NCBI GenBank assembly: GCA_018241765.1
Contig: JAFEDD010000044.1
Coordinates: 54,885-118,884, forward strand
From: Pseudomonadota bacterium
GTDB lineage: Bacteria; Pseudomonadota; Gammaproteobacteria; Burkholderiales; Casimicrobiaceae
Direction: 5' to 3'
Length of the DNA: 64,000 bases
The notes under the pieces are model-generated. The model did no database searches and was not told where the DNA came from. It saw only the letters and a list, made by a program, of their open reading frames with translations. Shown here one piece after another: positions 24,595 through 35,327 of this stretch. Made by a program: the position numbers and the translations under genes. Position 1 is the first letter of the stretch. Each line of letters begins with the position of its first letter.

Positions 24595-25221
24595 TTACTC
24601 GAGCCCGAGCCGCGCGAGCGCACCGTTGCCGACGCGCAACACTTCCGGCGTGTCGCCCGTGAGATCGATGACGGTCGTCGCGTGCTCGGCGCTTTGGCCG
24701 GCATCGAGCAGCAGCCCGAGCGTCGAGGGCATCGTCGCTTCGATGACGTCCGGGTCGTTCAACGGCGCGCTTTCACCGGGCGGGATGAGGGTGGCCGACA
24801 GGATCGGCTCGCCCAGCTCCGTCAGCAACGCTCGCGCCACCGGGTGCGTCGGCACGCGCAGGCCGAGCGTGGCGCGGCGCGGATGCAGCAGGCGCTTGGG
24901 CACTTCGCGCGTGCCTTCGAGGATGAAGGTGTAGGGCCCCGGCGTGCCGACCTTGAGCAGCCGAAACGCGCGGTTGTCGACGCGAGCGTATTTGCCGAGC
25001 TCCGAGAGATCGGCGCAGACCAGCGTCAGGTGGTGCTTGTCATCGACGCCGCGCAGCTGACGCAACAGGCGCAGCGCGTCGATGTCGCCGAGATGGCAGC
25101 CCAGCGCGTAGGAGCTGTCGGTCGGGTAGGCGATGACGGCGCCGTCGCGCAGCATCTGCGCGGCCTGGCGGATCAGTCGGGGTTGCGGATTGACGGGATG
25201 GATCGAAAACCGTTGGGTCAT
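24595..25221 (-). CDS. yciO: YciO family protein (Sua5/YrdC/YciO superfamily)
   Basis: 208-residue protein of the superfamily that includes the threonylcarbamoyl-AMP synthases TsaC and Sua5. It matches the YciO branch closely in layout: SIHPVNPQPRLIRQAAQ, AYPTDSSYALGCHLGD, HHLTLVCADLSELGKYARVDN, GPYTFILEGTREVPKRLLHPRR and TTVIDLTGDTPEVLRVG. YciO is about 206 residues and its role is less clear than that of TsaC. The ATG at 25221 fits this N-terminus. It lies divergent from the CysB-type gene across an AT-rich gap. Confidence 0.9.
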   Translation of the reverse strand: MTQRFSIHPVNPQPRLIRQAAQMLRDGAVIAYPTDSSYALGCHLGDIDALRLLRQLRGVDDKHHLTLVCADLSELGKYARVDNRAFRLLKVGTPGPYTFILEGTREVPKRLLHPRRATLGLRVPTHPVARALLTELGEPILSATLIPPGESAPLNDPDVIEATMPSTLGLLLDAGQSAEHATTVIDLTGDTPEVLRVGNGALARLGLE

Positions 25222-25370
25222 AATATGCGTATTGTAATATTGAATATGTGGCGCACGCGGGTCACCCGCCCGGCGTCGTCGCCACGCTGGAGGCTTTCCG
25301 TTTCGCGTCGCATCGGGCGCCGGCGGGATGCTGCCGTCCCGATCTTCGCCGCCCATTGCCGACAACCGAC

Positions 25371-26297
25371 ATGAATCTGCAACAGATCAAATACCTCTGC
25401 GCCGTCGTCGACAGCGGCTTCAGCGTCTCGGAGGCCGCCGTCGCCTGCTACACCGCGCAACCCGTGGTCAGCAAGCACATCAAGACGCTCGAGGATGAAC
25501 TCGGGCTGACCATTTTCGAGCGGCGCGGCAAGCGCTTCGTCGGGCTCACGCAGGCGGGTGTCGAGGCCTACGCCATTGCCAAACGACTGCAGGGAGACGC
25601 CGCGAGCCTGAAGGCGCTGGCCTCCGACATCAGCAACGCCCGTGAGGGGGTGCTCACCATTGCCACCACCCACACTCAGGCGCGCTACGTGCTGCCGCGC
25701 GTGGTCACGCAGTTCGGAGCGAAGTACCCCGATGTCAAGCTCAAGCTCAAGCAGGGCAACCCCAAGCAGTGCGCCGACTGGGTGGCCAGCAGCGAGGCCG
25801 ACCTCGCCATCGCCACCGAGGCGCTGGCGCTCGACCCGCTTCTGGTCACGCTGCCGTGCTATCGCTGGAACCGCTGCGTCATCGCGCCGCCACGGCATCC
25901 GCTGGCCAAGGACAAGGTGCTCTCGATCGAGTCACTGGCGAAATTCCCGCTGATCACCTACGACAGCGCCTTCACCGGCCGCTCGCAGGTCGACCGCGCC
26001 TTCGCCAGCGCCGGGTTCACGCCCAACGTGGCGCTGACGGCGCTCGATTCCGACGTCATCAAAACCTACGTGCGGCTGAATGTCGGGGTGGGCATCCTGG
26101 CCGAAATGGCCTATGAGCCGAAGCTCGATGCCGATCTCAAGCGCATCGACGCCTCGCATCTCTTTGCCCCATCGATCACCCGCGTCGGCTTGCGCCGCAA
26201 GGCGTTCCTGCGCCGCTTCGCCTACGACTTCATGGTGCTCTTCGCGCCGTCGCTGAAGCGCTCGGAAATCGAAGAGGCGATCTTCGCGCCGGGCTGA
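25371..26297 (+). CDS. cysB: CysB-type LysR family transcriptional regulator
   Basis: 308-residue DNA-binding regulator of sulfur assimilation genes, normally active when N-acetylserine is bound and sulfate is limiting. The N-terminus MNLQQIKYLCAVVDSGFSVSEAA with QPVVSKHIKTLEDELGLTIFERRGKR is the CysB/Cbl-type winged helix. The effector domain keeps TTHTQARYVLPRVV, KQGNPKQCADWV and SAFTGRSQVDRAF, all CysB hallmarks. No cys genes are in the window, so it acts elsewhere on the chromosome. Cbl is an alternative, but a single CysB is usual in betaproteobacteria. Confidence 0.92.
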   Translation: MNLQQIKYLCAVVDSGFSVSEAAVACYTAQPVVSKHIKTLEDELGLTIFERRGKRFVGLTQAGVEAYAIAKRLQGDAASLKALASDISNAREGVLTIATTHTQARYVLPRVVTQFGAKYPDVKLKLKQGNPKQCADWVASSEADLAIATEALALDPLLVTLPCYRWNRCVIAPPRHPLAKDKVLSIESLAKFPLITYDSAFTGRSQVDRAFASAGFTPNVALTALDSDVIKTYVRLNVGVGILAEMAYEPKLDADLKRIDASHLFAPSITRVGLRRKAFLRRFAYDFMVLFAPSLKRSEIEEAIFAPG

Positions 26298-26431
26298 TCG
26301 CGTCGCGGTCATCGCTGCGCGCCGCTCGCGCGTTTCGTGGGGCGGATGCGGCCGCTCGTGTGTACGGCGCGTGTCATGGACAATCGCGGGTGTACGCGCC
26401 ATGCTTCACGGCGCGCAGGAAGAGAGGTTGC

Positions 26432-26911
26432 ATGAAGTCGAAGTCGTTGCGCTTAGCCGCATCGTGGGTACTGTCCTTGCTGCTGCTGGCGTTTGCGCCG
26501 GCACAGGCGGTGACCAACGTCGTGAATCAAGGCTTGCCGGTCATCGATCTGACGATCGGCAAGGCGACCCTGAAGGCGGAAATCGCTGCCGACGACCGCT
26601 CGCGCACGATCGGGCTGATGAATCGCTTCTCGCTGCAACCCGATCACGGCATGCTCTTCGTGTTCGATCAGCCGCAACCGCTCGCGTTCTGGATGAAGAA
26701 CACCTACGTCGCGCTGTCGATCGCGTACCTCGATGCCGACGGCGTGATCCTGAACATCCTCGACATGAAGCCGCACGACGAGTCGACCTATCCGTCGAGG
26801 GGCCCGGCGCTCTACGCGCTCGAGATGAAGCAGGGCTGGTTTCGCGAACACGGCATCGCCGCCGGCGATCGCGTGCGCGGCCTCGAACGGGCGCGCATGA
26901 GAAAACGCTGA
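26432..26911 (+). CDS. Exported DUF192 protein
   Basis: 159-residue exported protein. It has a signal peptide (MKSKSLRLAASWVLSLLLLA to about PAQA) and one DUF192 domain with TLKAEIAADDRSRTIGLMNR, HGMLFVFDQPQPLAFWMKNT, VALSIAYLDADGVI and ALYALEMKQGWF. The function of DUF192 is unknown. The start at 26432 is chosen because GGAAGAGAGG (about 26418-26427) is just upstream and a signal peptide follows. The 285-base gap after it contains palindromic repeat copy C. Confidence 0.87.
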   Translation: MKSKSLRLAASWVLSLLLLAFAPAQAVTNVVNQGLPVIDLTIGKATLKAEIAADDRSRTIGLMNRFSLQPDHGMLFVFDQPQPLAFWMKNTYVALSIAYLDADGVILNILDMKPHDESTYPSRGPALYALEMKQGWFREHGIAAGDRVRGLERARMRKR

Positions 26912-26977
26912 CGCCGTCGCTGGCCGCAGTGCCCGGCGCGAGGCCGCGGGCCCGTGCGGCGCGTGATCCAGGCGATA

Positions 26978-27093
26978 CAACTTTTTCATGAAATGACGTC
27001 CATGACAGGCTTGGAGCCGAGAACGCTGAATAGTCGACTTGGGGCGATTTCGTGCTGCAAGCCCGTTATGGACGCCATTGCAGAAAAAAGTTG
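26978..27093. repeat. Palindromic dispersed repeat, copy C (116 bp)
   Basis: Imperfect inverted repeat from CAACTTTTTCATG to AAAAAAGTTG. Inner arms are CGTCCATGACAGGCTTGG and GCAAGCCCGTTATGGACG. The midpoint 27035.5 falls on GTCGAC (27033-27038). It lies between the DUF192 gene and the asparaginase gene, both on the plus strand. The left part of that gap (26912-26977) and the right part (27094-27196) hold no gene. Confidence 0.88.
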
Positions 27094-27196
27094 TTGCATG
27101 ATGAAGACCCGTGTGGGCGTCACCGTGGGGCGTCGCGCTGTGGGTGCGTCGCGTCGCCGGACAGCCTCGTCGCACGGCGCGTGAAAGAATAGACCG

Positions 27197-28231
27197 ATGC
27201 AACGCGATACCCCCTTGCCCCGACACGTCCCGATCGCCGTCAGTACGCGCGGCGGGCATATCGAAAACGTCTACTTCGGCTCGATCGCCGTCGTCGATCA
27301 TGACGGTCGTCTGCTCGCCTCGGTGGGCGACGTCGAATTCCCGATCTTCACGCGCTCGGCACTGAAACCGTTGCAGGCGCTGCCGCTGGTGAGCAACCCG
27401 CGGTTCGCCGACTATGGCTTGAGCGCCGCCGAGATCGCGCTCTTGTGCGCGAGCCACAACGGCGAGCCGATCCACGCCGAGACGGCCGCGCGGCTCCTGG
27501 CGAAGATCGGCCTCACCGACACCGCGCTCCAATGCGGCTGCCACGTGCCGTACTGGTATCAGTGGAGCGGCGAGCGGCCCGACCCGGACCGCCGCTGGAG
27601 CGCGCTCTATCACAACTGTTCGGGCAAGCACTCGGGCATGTTGCTCGAAGCGCACCTGCTGGCGGCGCCGACCGAGACGTACCTCGAGCCCGGGCACCCG
27701 GTGCAGCGGGCGATCCGCGAGGCCGTCGCCTACGGCTGCGGCATCGCCGACGCGGCCACGATGCCCTGGGGCACCGACGGTTGCAGCGCGCCCAACTACG
27801 CCGTGTCGCTGCGCGCGCTCGCCCGCGCCTTCGCGTGGATGGCCCGAACCGACCCCGATCCGCGCTACGGCAGCGCGCCGCGCACGATCATCGATGCGAT
27901 GGCGGCGCACCCCGAGATGGTGTCGGGCTTCGGGCGCAACGATCTCGCACTCGCCCGCGCCGGCCGTGGCGACTGGGCGAACAAGGTCGGCGCCGAGGGG
28001 GTGCAGACGCTGGTCAGCCGCTCGCGCGGCATCGCCCTCGCGGCCAAGGTCAGCGACGGCAACCTGCGTGCGTTGATGGTCGCCTTCTGCGCCGTGCTCG
28101 ATCAACTCGGCTGGCTCGACGACGAAGCTCGCGCCGCGCTGGCCGACTGGGCCGTGGTGCCGATCAAGTCCATTCGCGGCGTTGAAGTCGGGCGCATCGA
28201 ACCCTATGTATCGATGGCGCGGACCGGCTGA
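27197..28231 (+). CDS. L-asparaginase, Rhizobium (AnsA/ReAV) type
   Basis: 344-residue asparaginase of the Pfam Asparaginase_II family, unrelated in fold to the E. coli enzymes and resembling serine beta-lactamases. It hydrolyses L-asparagine to aspartate and ammonia. The Ser-x-x-Lys catalytic tandem is visible in TRSALKP (Ser54, Lys57), and CASHNGEP (Ser86) and CGCHVPYW are the other conserved motifs. NCSGKHSGML and GTDGCSAPNYA follow as in the family. No signal peptide. It is downstream of palindrome copy C and ends 141 bases before rpoE. Confidence 0.88.
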   Translation: MQRDTPLPRHVPIAVSTRGGHIENVYFGSIAVVDHDGRLLASVGDVEFPIFTRSALKPLQALPLVSNPRFADYGLSAAEIALLCASHNGEPIHAETAARLLAKIGLTDTALQCGCHVPYWYQWSGERPDPDRRWSALYHNCSGKHSGMLLEAHLLAAPTETYLEPGHPVQRAIREAVAYGCGIADAATMPWGTDGCSAPNYAVSLRALARAFAWMARTDPDPRYGSAPRTIIDAMAAHPEMVSGFGRNDLALARAGRGDWANKVGAEGVQTLVSRSRGIALAAKVSDGNLRALMVAFCAVLDQLGWLDDEARAALADWAVVPIKSIRGVEVGRIEPYVSMARTG

Positions 28232-28256
28232 ACCGACGCTCGCCGACGTCGGCGGT

Positions 28257-28284
28257 GAACTTTCCGCACGTCGCGACGGTCAAT
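28257..28284 (+). promoter_or_regulatory. Candidate sigma-E promoter of the rpoE operon
   Basis: GAACTT at 28257-28262 and TCAAT at 28280-28284 are separated by 17 bases, close to the sigma-E consensus (GAACTT, 16-17 bases, TCAAA or TCTGA). The pair lies 89 bases before the rpoE ATG. Autoregulation of rpoE by sigma-E is known in other proteobacteria. Confidence 0.65.
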
Positions 28285-28372
28285 CGATGCGACCGCCGGT
28301 TCGGGAGCGTGCTCCCGGGCCGGCCCGGCAGCCACCGACGACACGATAACAAAGGATAAAGGGACATCGCCG

Positions 28373-28981
28373 ATGAGCGACCGGGTGGTCGATCAGGAAC
28401 TCGTTGAACGCGTACAGGCTGGCGACAAGCGTGCCTTCGATCTGCTCGTCCTCAAATATCAGCGCAAGGTGCAGCGCCTGGTCGCCCGCTATGTCCGCGA
28501 CAGCGGCGAGGTCGATGACGTCGTGCAGGAAGCGTTCATCAAGGCCTACCGCGCGCTGCCCGGGTTTCGCGGCGAGGCCGCGTTCTACACATGGATTTAC
28601 CGCATCGCGATCAACTGCGCGAAGAACTACCTCGCCAGCCCCGGACGCCGCATCATCGCGCAAAGCGATCTCGTCAACGATGACGACGACGATGCGGAAT
28701 CTTTTGAGCGCCAGTCCGGTCTACACGACGTTGCCACCCCCGACGCCGAGTACGCGAGCAAGGAAATCGCGGAAACGGTCAACCGGGCGATGGCGGCACT
28801 GCCCGAAGAACTGCGCGTGGCCATCACGCTGCGCGAGATCGAAGGCATGAGTTACGACGAGATCGCAGAGGCCATGGATTGCCCGATCGGAACGGTGCGC
28901 AGCCGCATCTTCCGGGCGCGCGAAGCCATTGCAGCCGAACTGCGACCGCTGCTGGGAACGCGGGAAGACAGGAGATGGTAG
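28373..28981 (+). CDS. rpoE: RNA polymerase sigma-E factor (AlgU/RpoE)
   Basis: 202-residue ECF sigma factor that directs the envelope-stress response. Region 2 is RAFDLLVLKYQRKVQRLVAR, then VDDVVQEAFIKAYRALPGFRG and FYTWIYRIAINCAKNYL; region 4 is ALPEELRVAITLREIEGMSY, then IAEAMDCPIGTVRSRIFRARE. The length matches the AlgU/RpoE family. It heads rpoE-rseA-rseB-mucD, with a sigma-E-type promoter upstream and a 2-base gap to the anti-sigma gene. Confidence 0.97.
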   Translation: MSDRVVDQELVERVQAGDKRAFDLLVLKYQRKVQRLVARYVRDSGEVDDVVQEAFIKAYRALPGFRGEAAFYTWIYRIAINCAKNYLASPGRRIIAQSDLVNDDDDDAESFERQSGLHDVATPDAEYASKEIAETVNRAMAALPEELRVAITLREIEGMSYDEIAEAMDCPIGTVRSRIFRAREAIAAELRPLLGTREDRRW

Positions 28982-28983
28982 AC

Positions 28984-29553
28984 ATGAACCGGAAGATCGA
29001 CAGCGCTCGCGCGGCACCGACGCCCGCGACGCGCGAGCAGATTTCGCGCTGGCTCGACGGCGACATCGAGGCACACGAGATCGAGTTGGCGATGACCACG
29101 CTGACGCAGGAAGAGGGGCGCTACTGCTGGGCGGAGATGCACCTGATCGGCGACTGCATTCGCGGTCTCGATGACACGCCAGCCGGTTGCGCCGAGCGCA
29201 TCCGCGCGGCCCTCGCGTCCGAGCCCGCCATCGTGGCGCCGGCCGGCAAGCGCTTGCGCATCGAGCAGGCGCGGCACACGCCGCGCGGGCTTGCCGCCGC
29301 CATGACCGCGATGGGACGCGGCGGTCGCCTGTGGGCCACGGCCGCGGCGGTGGCGGCCGTCGGCTTCGTCGGCACGGTCGTCTACCATGACCAGACGGCC
29401 ACCGCTCCGGTCGCGCTCGCCCCGGCGGAGTCTCGCCTGGCCGCCACGCAAACGGAGCCGTTGCCGGCCGACTTCGTGCGTGCGCACGACGAGAGCGCAG
29501 CCAGTCTCTCGCCCATCCGGCAGTACCTGCGGCCGGTGGTCAGTACGCAGTAG
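28984..29553 (+). CDS. rseA: Anti-sigma-E factor RseA/MucA
   Basis: 189-residue inner-membrane protein that holds sigma-E inactive. The N-terminal cytoplasmic domain has EQISRWLDGDIEAHEIELAM and YCWAEMHLIGDCIRG, typical of RseA_N. One membrane helix (LWATAAAVAAVGFVGTVVY) lies near residues 118-136, and a Pro/Ala-rich periplasmic tail ends in SPIRQYLRPVVSTQ. The ATG at 28984 is 2 bases after the rpoE stop and follows AGGAGA. Release would need DegS- and RseP-type proteases, which are not certain in this window. Confidence 0.92.
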   Translation: MNRKIDSARAAPTPATREQISRWLDGDIEAHEIELAMTTLTQEEGRYCWAEMHLIGDCIRGLDDTPAGCAERIRAALASEPAIVAPAGKRLRIEQARHTPRGLAAAMTAMGRGGRLWATAAAVAAVGFVGTVVYHDQTATAPVALAPAESRLAATQTEPLPADFVRAHDESAASLSPIRQYLRPVVSTQ

Positions 29554-29572
29554 CCCGACGGAGCGACGCCTG

Positions 29573-30652
29573 GTGAAAGCTGTTACGGTCATGACTTCCG
29601 CTTCAGGGAACCCCTGCAACGACCCCACGCTGCGTTCTCGCCTGGTCTGTGCGCTGGTTGGCGCCACGGCCGTGCTGTGGGCGCCACTCGCAGCGGCGCA
29701 GTTCGGCCCCGCCGCGCCGCCATCGGCCAACCCGGCGCCGGGCACCGTGAGCGCGAACGCGGGGCAAATCCTGCAACAGGCAGCGAGCGCCGCCGCCTCG
29801 CTGAATTACTCCGGCACCATCGTCTATCAGCGCCGCGGCGCGGCCGAGACGTCACGCATCGTGCATCTGTTCGACAACGGCGTTGAAACCGAACGCATCA
29901 CGACGCTCGACGGCCCGCCCTACGAAGTGATCCGCGTCAACGACGAGCTGACCTGCTACATGCCACAGGCGCAGTTGATCCGCATCGAGCCGCGGACCGG
30001 GCGCCAGGGCTTTCCGTTTCTGCTGCCGCGTCAGATGAGCACGCTGAGCCAGCATTTCACCGTCAAGAAGCTCGAAATCGAGCGTGTCGCCGGACTCGAT
30101 GCCCAGGTCTGGATGTTCGAGCCGAACGATGAATTCCGTTTCTGGCAGAAGCTCTGGACGGAGCTGAAGACGGGGCTTTGGCTGCGCGGCCGGGTGCTCG
30201 ACGAGCGCGGGCACGTCATCGAGGAAATCACCTTCACCGACATCCAACTGGGCGGTCACATCGATCGCGATCAGGTCAAGGCGACGCTCGCCGGTCGCCT
30301 CGCCAACTGGCGCGTCGAGCGGCACGTGGCGGTCGGCGCCCCGAAACTCATCGACACCGGCTGGAGCGCCAAGGGGCTGCCGCCCGGTTTCGTCAAGGTG
30401 TCAGAGGGCTTTCGCCGCGCGTTGCCTGGACGATCCGGGCCGGTCGCGCAGTTGGTGTTCTCCGACGGCCTGACCTCGGTCTCGGTCTTCGCCGCGCCGT
30501 TCGGTGGTGGCGCGGCGTCCGGGATGGGCGCGAGCGTTCAGGGCTCGCATCAGGTCTTCACGCGCCAGACTGGCGATCAACTCATCACCGCCTTTGGCGA
30601 CGCCCGACCGGCCACCGTGAAGGCGATCGCAACCACGCTCGAGCATCGCTGA
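29573..30652 (+). CDS. rseB: Sigma-E regulatory protein RseB/MucB
   Basis: Periplasmic protein that binds the RseA tail and protects it from proteolysis, releasing it in response to lipopolysaccharide or unfolded lipoproteins. It has a signal peptide (CALVGATAVLWAPLAAAQ), then LQQAASAAASLNYSGTIVYQ, the MucB/RseB signature. The lipid-carrier-like fold includes RMVRLDG-type ERITTLDGPPYEVIRVNDEL, FEPNDEFRFWQKLWTELKTG and the C-terminal domain VFSDGLTSVSVFAAPF. The GTG at 29573 is preferred because GGAG lies 9 bases upstream; the ATG at 29591 would be six residues shorter. Confidence 0.9.
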   Translation: MKAVTVMTSASGNPCNDPTLRSRLVCALVGATAVLWAPLAAAQFGPAAPPSANPAPGTVSANAGQILQQAASAAASLNYSGTIVYQRRGAAETSRIVHLFDNGVETERITTLDGPPYEVIRVNDELTCYMPQAQLIRIEPRTGRQGFPFLLPRQMSTLSQHFTVKKLEIERVAGLDAQVWMFEPNDEFRFWQKLWTELKTGLWLRGRVLDERGHVIEEITFTDIQLGGHIDRDQVKATLAGRLANWRVERHVAVGAPKLIDTGWSAKGLPPGFVKVSEGFRRALPGRSGPVAQLVFSDGLTSVSVFAAPFGGGAASGMGASVQGSHQVFTRQTGDQLITAFGDARPATVKAIATTLEHR

Positions 30653-30755
30653 GGTCAGCTCCGTCGCTCGCGAACGACCGTTCGGCGGCGGGGCACGAAA
30701 CCAATTCATTCTTGTGCACGTCACAATGCCATCCGACAATAATCCGGAGTTCTCT

Positions 30756-32309
30756 GTGAAGAAATCGATCATCGCCTCCCTGTTGGCGGTCGGCGCTCTC
30801 GGCGTCACCGTGGCCGCCTTCACCACGCCCAACCTCTCTGCCGTCGCGCAGTCGTCGCTCGCCGCGCAGAGCGTGGCGCCGCTGCCGGCCGGCAGCGTGC
30901 CCGACTTCGTGGCGCTGTACGAACGAAACAGCCCCTCCGTCGTGTCGATCAGCGTCAGCAGCACGATCGGGCGCAACCGCCCGCGCGCCAGCGACGATGA
31001 TTCCGCGCCGGACCCCGGCGACATCAACGAATTCTTCCGTCGCTACTTTGGTCAAGGCCAGGGGCCGGGCCGCTCGCTGCCGCGCAACTTCCGTCGTCAG
31101 GGCGGTGGCTCGGGCTTCATCATCTCGGCCGATGGACTCATCGTCACCAACAGCCACGTCGTCGATGACGCCGACGAGGTCGTCGTGAAACTCACCGACA
31201 AGCGCGAATTCAAGGCCAAGGTGCTCGGCTCCGACAAGCGCACCGACGTCGCCGTCATCAAGATCAACGCCACCGGCCTGCCCGCCGTGAAGATCGGCAA
31301 TCCGGCCGCCTTGAAGGTTGGCGAATGGGTCGCCGCCATCGGGCAGCCGCTCGGCTTCGAGAGCACGTTGACGGCCGGAATCGTCAGCGCCAAGGGCCGC
31401 GCGAGCCGTGGCAACGACGCCACGGGCGATCTGGTGCCGTTCATCCAGCACGACGCGGCGGTGAACCCTGGCAATTCGGGCGGACCGCTGTTCAATTCGC
31501 GCGGCGAGGTCGTTGCCATCAACTCGATGATCGCCACTGTCAGCGGCGGCTTCCAGGGCATCTCGTTCGCCATCCCGATCGATCTGGCGATGGACGTCGT
31601 GGGTCAACTGCGTGCCGGTGGCGCCATCAAGCGGGGCATGCTCGGGGTCAGCATCGGGCCGGTGACGCGCGAGCTCGCCGATGCCTTCGGCCTGGCGAAA
31701 CCCGAGGGCGCGCTGGTCGCCTCGGTCACCAAGGGCAGCGCGGCCGAGAAGGCCGGCATCAAGGAGGGTGACGTCGTGCTGAAGTTCAACGACCGTGTCG
31801 TCGAGGATTCGCGCGATCTCCCCCGCTACGTGACGTCCGTGCGACCCGGCACACCGGCCAAGGTACAGGTGTGGCGCGATGGCAAGACGATCGATCTGAG
31901 CGTGAAGCTCGACGAATTCAAGGACACGACACGCGTGGCTGCTGCCGACGATGCGAGTGGCGACAAGGATGCGCCGGCCAAGGCCGAAGCGGCAAGCGAC
32001 ACGCGACTTGGGCTCAAGTTGCGGCCGCTCAACGCGAAGGAGCGTGCGGCCGCGAAGGTGGCGCACGGTGGCGCCGTCATCGCGGATCTGAGCGAACGCT
32101 CGACGGTGGAGGCGCTGACCCCGGGCGACATCGTCATCAGCGTGATGCGCAAGGGCAAATCGAGCGCGGTCAATGGCCCGGGCCAGCTGGCCGAACTGAT
32201 CAAGGGCGCCGACAAAGGTTCCACCATCGCCTTCCGCGTGAAGCGGCCGACCGATCGCGCCGGCGGCGAATACGCCGAGCTCTTCGTGCCGGAGAAAGTG
32301 CCCGAGTGA
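30756..32309 (+). CDS. mucD: Periplasmic serine protease Do/MucD (HtrA family)
   Basis: 517-residue periplasmic chaperone-protease that degrades misfolded envelope proteins. Signal peptide MKKSIIASLLAVGALG; trypsin-like catalytic domain with His134 (TNSHVVDDA), Asp164 (KRTDVAVIKI) and Ser241 (NPGNSGGPLF); two PDZ domains (GMLGVSIGPV to KVQVWRDGK, and a second to the C-terminus). The GTG at 30756 is chosen because GGAG at 30746-30749 is 6 bases upstream and gives a normal signal peptide; in-frame starts at 30714 and 30726 would add a polar leader. It is the last member of the sigma-E operon. Confidence 0.95.
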   Translation: MKKSIIASLLAVGALGVTVAAFTTPNLSAVAQSSLAAQSVAPLPAGSVPDFVALYERNSPSVVSISVSSTIGRNRPRASDDDSAPDPGDINEFFRRYFGQGQGPGRSLPRNFRRQGGGSGFIISADGLIVTNSHVVDDADEVVVKLTDKREFKAKVLGSDKRTDVAVIKINATGLPAVKIGNPAALKVGEWVAAIGQPLGFESTLTAGIVSAKGRASRGNDATGDLVPFIQHDAAVNPGNSGGPLFNSRGEVVAINSMIATVSGGFQGISFAIPIDLAMDVVGQLRAGGAIKRGMLGVSIGPVTRELADAFGLAKPEGALVASVTKGSAAEKAGIKEGDVVLKFNDRVVEDSRDLPRYVTSVRPGTPAKVQVWRDGKTIDLSVKLDEFKDTTRVAAADDASGDKDAPAKAEAASDTRLGLKLRPLNAKERAAAKVAHGGAVIADLSERSTVEALTPGDIVISVMRKGKSSAVNGPGQLAELIKGADKGSTIAFRVKRPTDRAGGEYAELFVPEKVPE

Positions 32310-32317
32310 CGGCGTGC

Positions 32318-32352
32318 GCGTTCCGGCGCGGCGTCGAGCGCTGCCGGAACGC
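32318..32352 (+). terminator. Candidate hairpin terminator or attenuator after mucD
   Basis: A perfect 10-base stem GCGTTCCGGC (32318-32327) / GCCGGAACGC (32343-32352) with a 15-base loop begins 8 bases after the mucD stop. It is followed by TAGAATTTG rather than a run of T, so termination may be partial. TAGAAT also resembles a -10 element. Confidence 0.5.
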
Positions 32353-32433
32353 TAGAATTTGCGGTTAGCCAAGAAAAGGCCAGCGGAGTCGACCGCTATG
32401 TCGGCGCCCGATGGCCTTTTCCATTTCGCCCGC

Positions 32434-34227
<1,794 letters not shown>

Positions 34228-34414
34228 TCTTGGCCGAGCTCGACCGCATCGCTCGCGGCGCCACGCTTGAGCCGGCCACTCCTGGCGCCGGCGGCTGGCG
34301 CTCGCTGTGTGCGTTTCGTCGCATGCGGCGGACCGCGCCCCGCGTCGACGCTACAACCCGAATCCATTCTCTTCCACGCATGAGCCGCGCAGCGCTCAGA
34401 TCGGTGACATCGCC

Positions 34415-35305
34415 ATGAAGTACCTTCCTTCGATCGCCCTTGCCGTGCTCGTCGTGACCGCGTTGCGCGGCGTGTTCACCGGCGAGCCGGTCAATTTCCC
34501 TCTGCTGCTGCTGTTGGCGGTGCTCGTCTGCGGCGTCGCCTGGGCGATCGATCGCTTCGTGCTCGCGCGGCGGCGCGCACCGGGCGAGATCGCGCACTGG
34601 GGCATCGAGGTGCCGGCGTCGATCTTCACCGTGCTGCTGGTGGTGTTCGTGCTGCGCTCCTTCGTGGCCGAGCCGTTTCGCATTCCCTCGAGCTCGATGC
34701 GCCCCGGTCTCGTCACCGGCGACTTCATCCTGGTCAACAAGTTTTCCTACGGGTTGCGGCTGCCGGTGCTCGACACCAAGGTGCTCGACCTCGGTTCGCC
34801 CAAACGCGGCGACGTGATCGTGTTCAAGGCGCCGCATGAACCGGAGAAGGACTACATCAAGCGTGTCATCGGCTTGCCGGGCGATGTCGTCGTCTACAAG
34901 GACAAGAAGCTGACCATCAATGGCGAGCCGGTGCCGCAGGTGGAGGATGGCACCTACAGCTATGTCGAATTCGGACAATTCCTGACGGCGATCCGCTTCA
35001 AGGAAACGCTGGGCGATCGGCAATACTCGATCCTCGAATTCCCGCAATTCCCGTCGTTCATGCCGAACCAGAAGTACCCCGGCACGCCGGTTCCGACGTG
35101 CAGTGATGATGGCAACACCGTCACCTGCAATGTGCCGGCCGGACATTACCTCGCCATGGGAGACAACCGCGACAACAGTCTCGATGGCCGGTATTGGGGG
35201 TTCGTGCCGGACAGCCATTTGCGCGGTCGGGCGTTTTTCATCTGGTTCAACTGGGACGACATTTCGTCGTTCGCTTTCAAGCGCGTGTTTCGCGGCATAC
35301 AATGA
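34415..35305 (+). CDS. lepB: Signal peptidase I (LepB)
   Basis: 296-residue inner-membrane serine protease that removes signal peptides. Two N-terminal membrane helices (near residues 4-20 and 27-47, with a third hydrophobic segment near 68-82), then catalytic Ser94 in PSSSMRP and Lys149 in DYIKRVIGLPGD, box D GDNRDNSLDGRYWG and box E. The start at 34415 fits the length of the family. It is followed after 22 bases by DUF4845. Confidence 0.96.
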   Translation: MKYLPSIALAVLVVTALRGVFTGEPVNFPLLLLLAVLVCGVAWAIDRFVLARRRAPGEIAHWGIEVPASIFTVLLVVFVLRSFVAEPFRIPSSSMRPGLVTGDFILVNKFSYGLRLPVLDTKVLDLGSPKRGDVIVFKAPHEPEKDYIKRVIGLPGDVVVYKDKKLTINGEPVPQVEDGTYSYVEFGQFLTAIRFKETLGDRQYSILEFPQFPSFMPNQKYPGTPVPTCSDDGNTVTCNVPAGHYLAMGDNRDNSLDGRYWGFVPDSHLRGRAFFIWFNWDDISSFAFKRVFRGIQ

Positions 35306-35327
35306 CCCGAACGGGGATTGATCAAGG

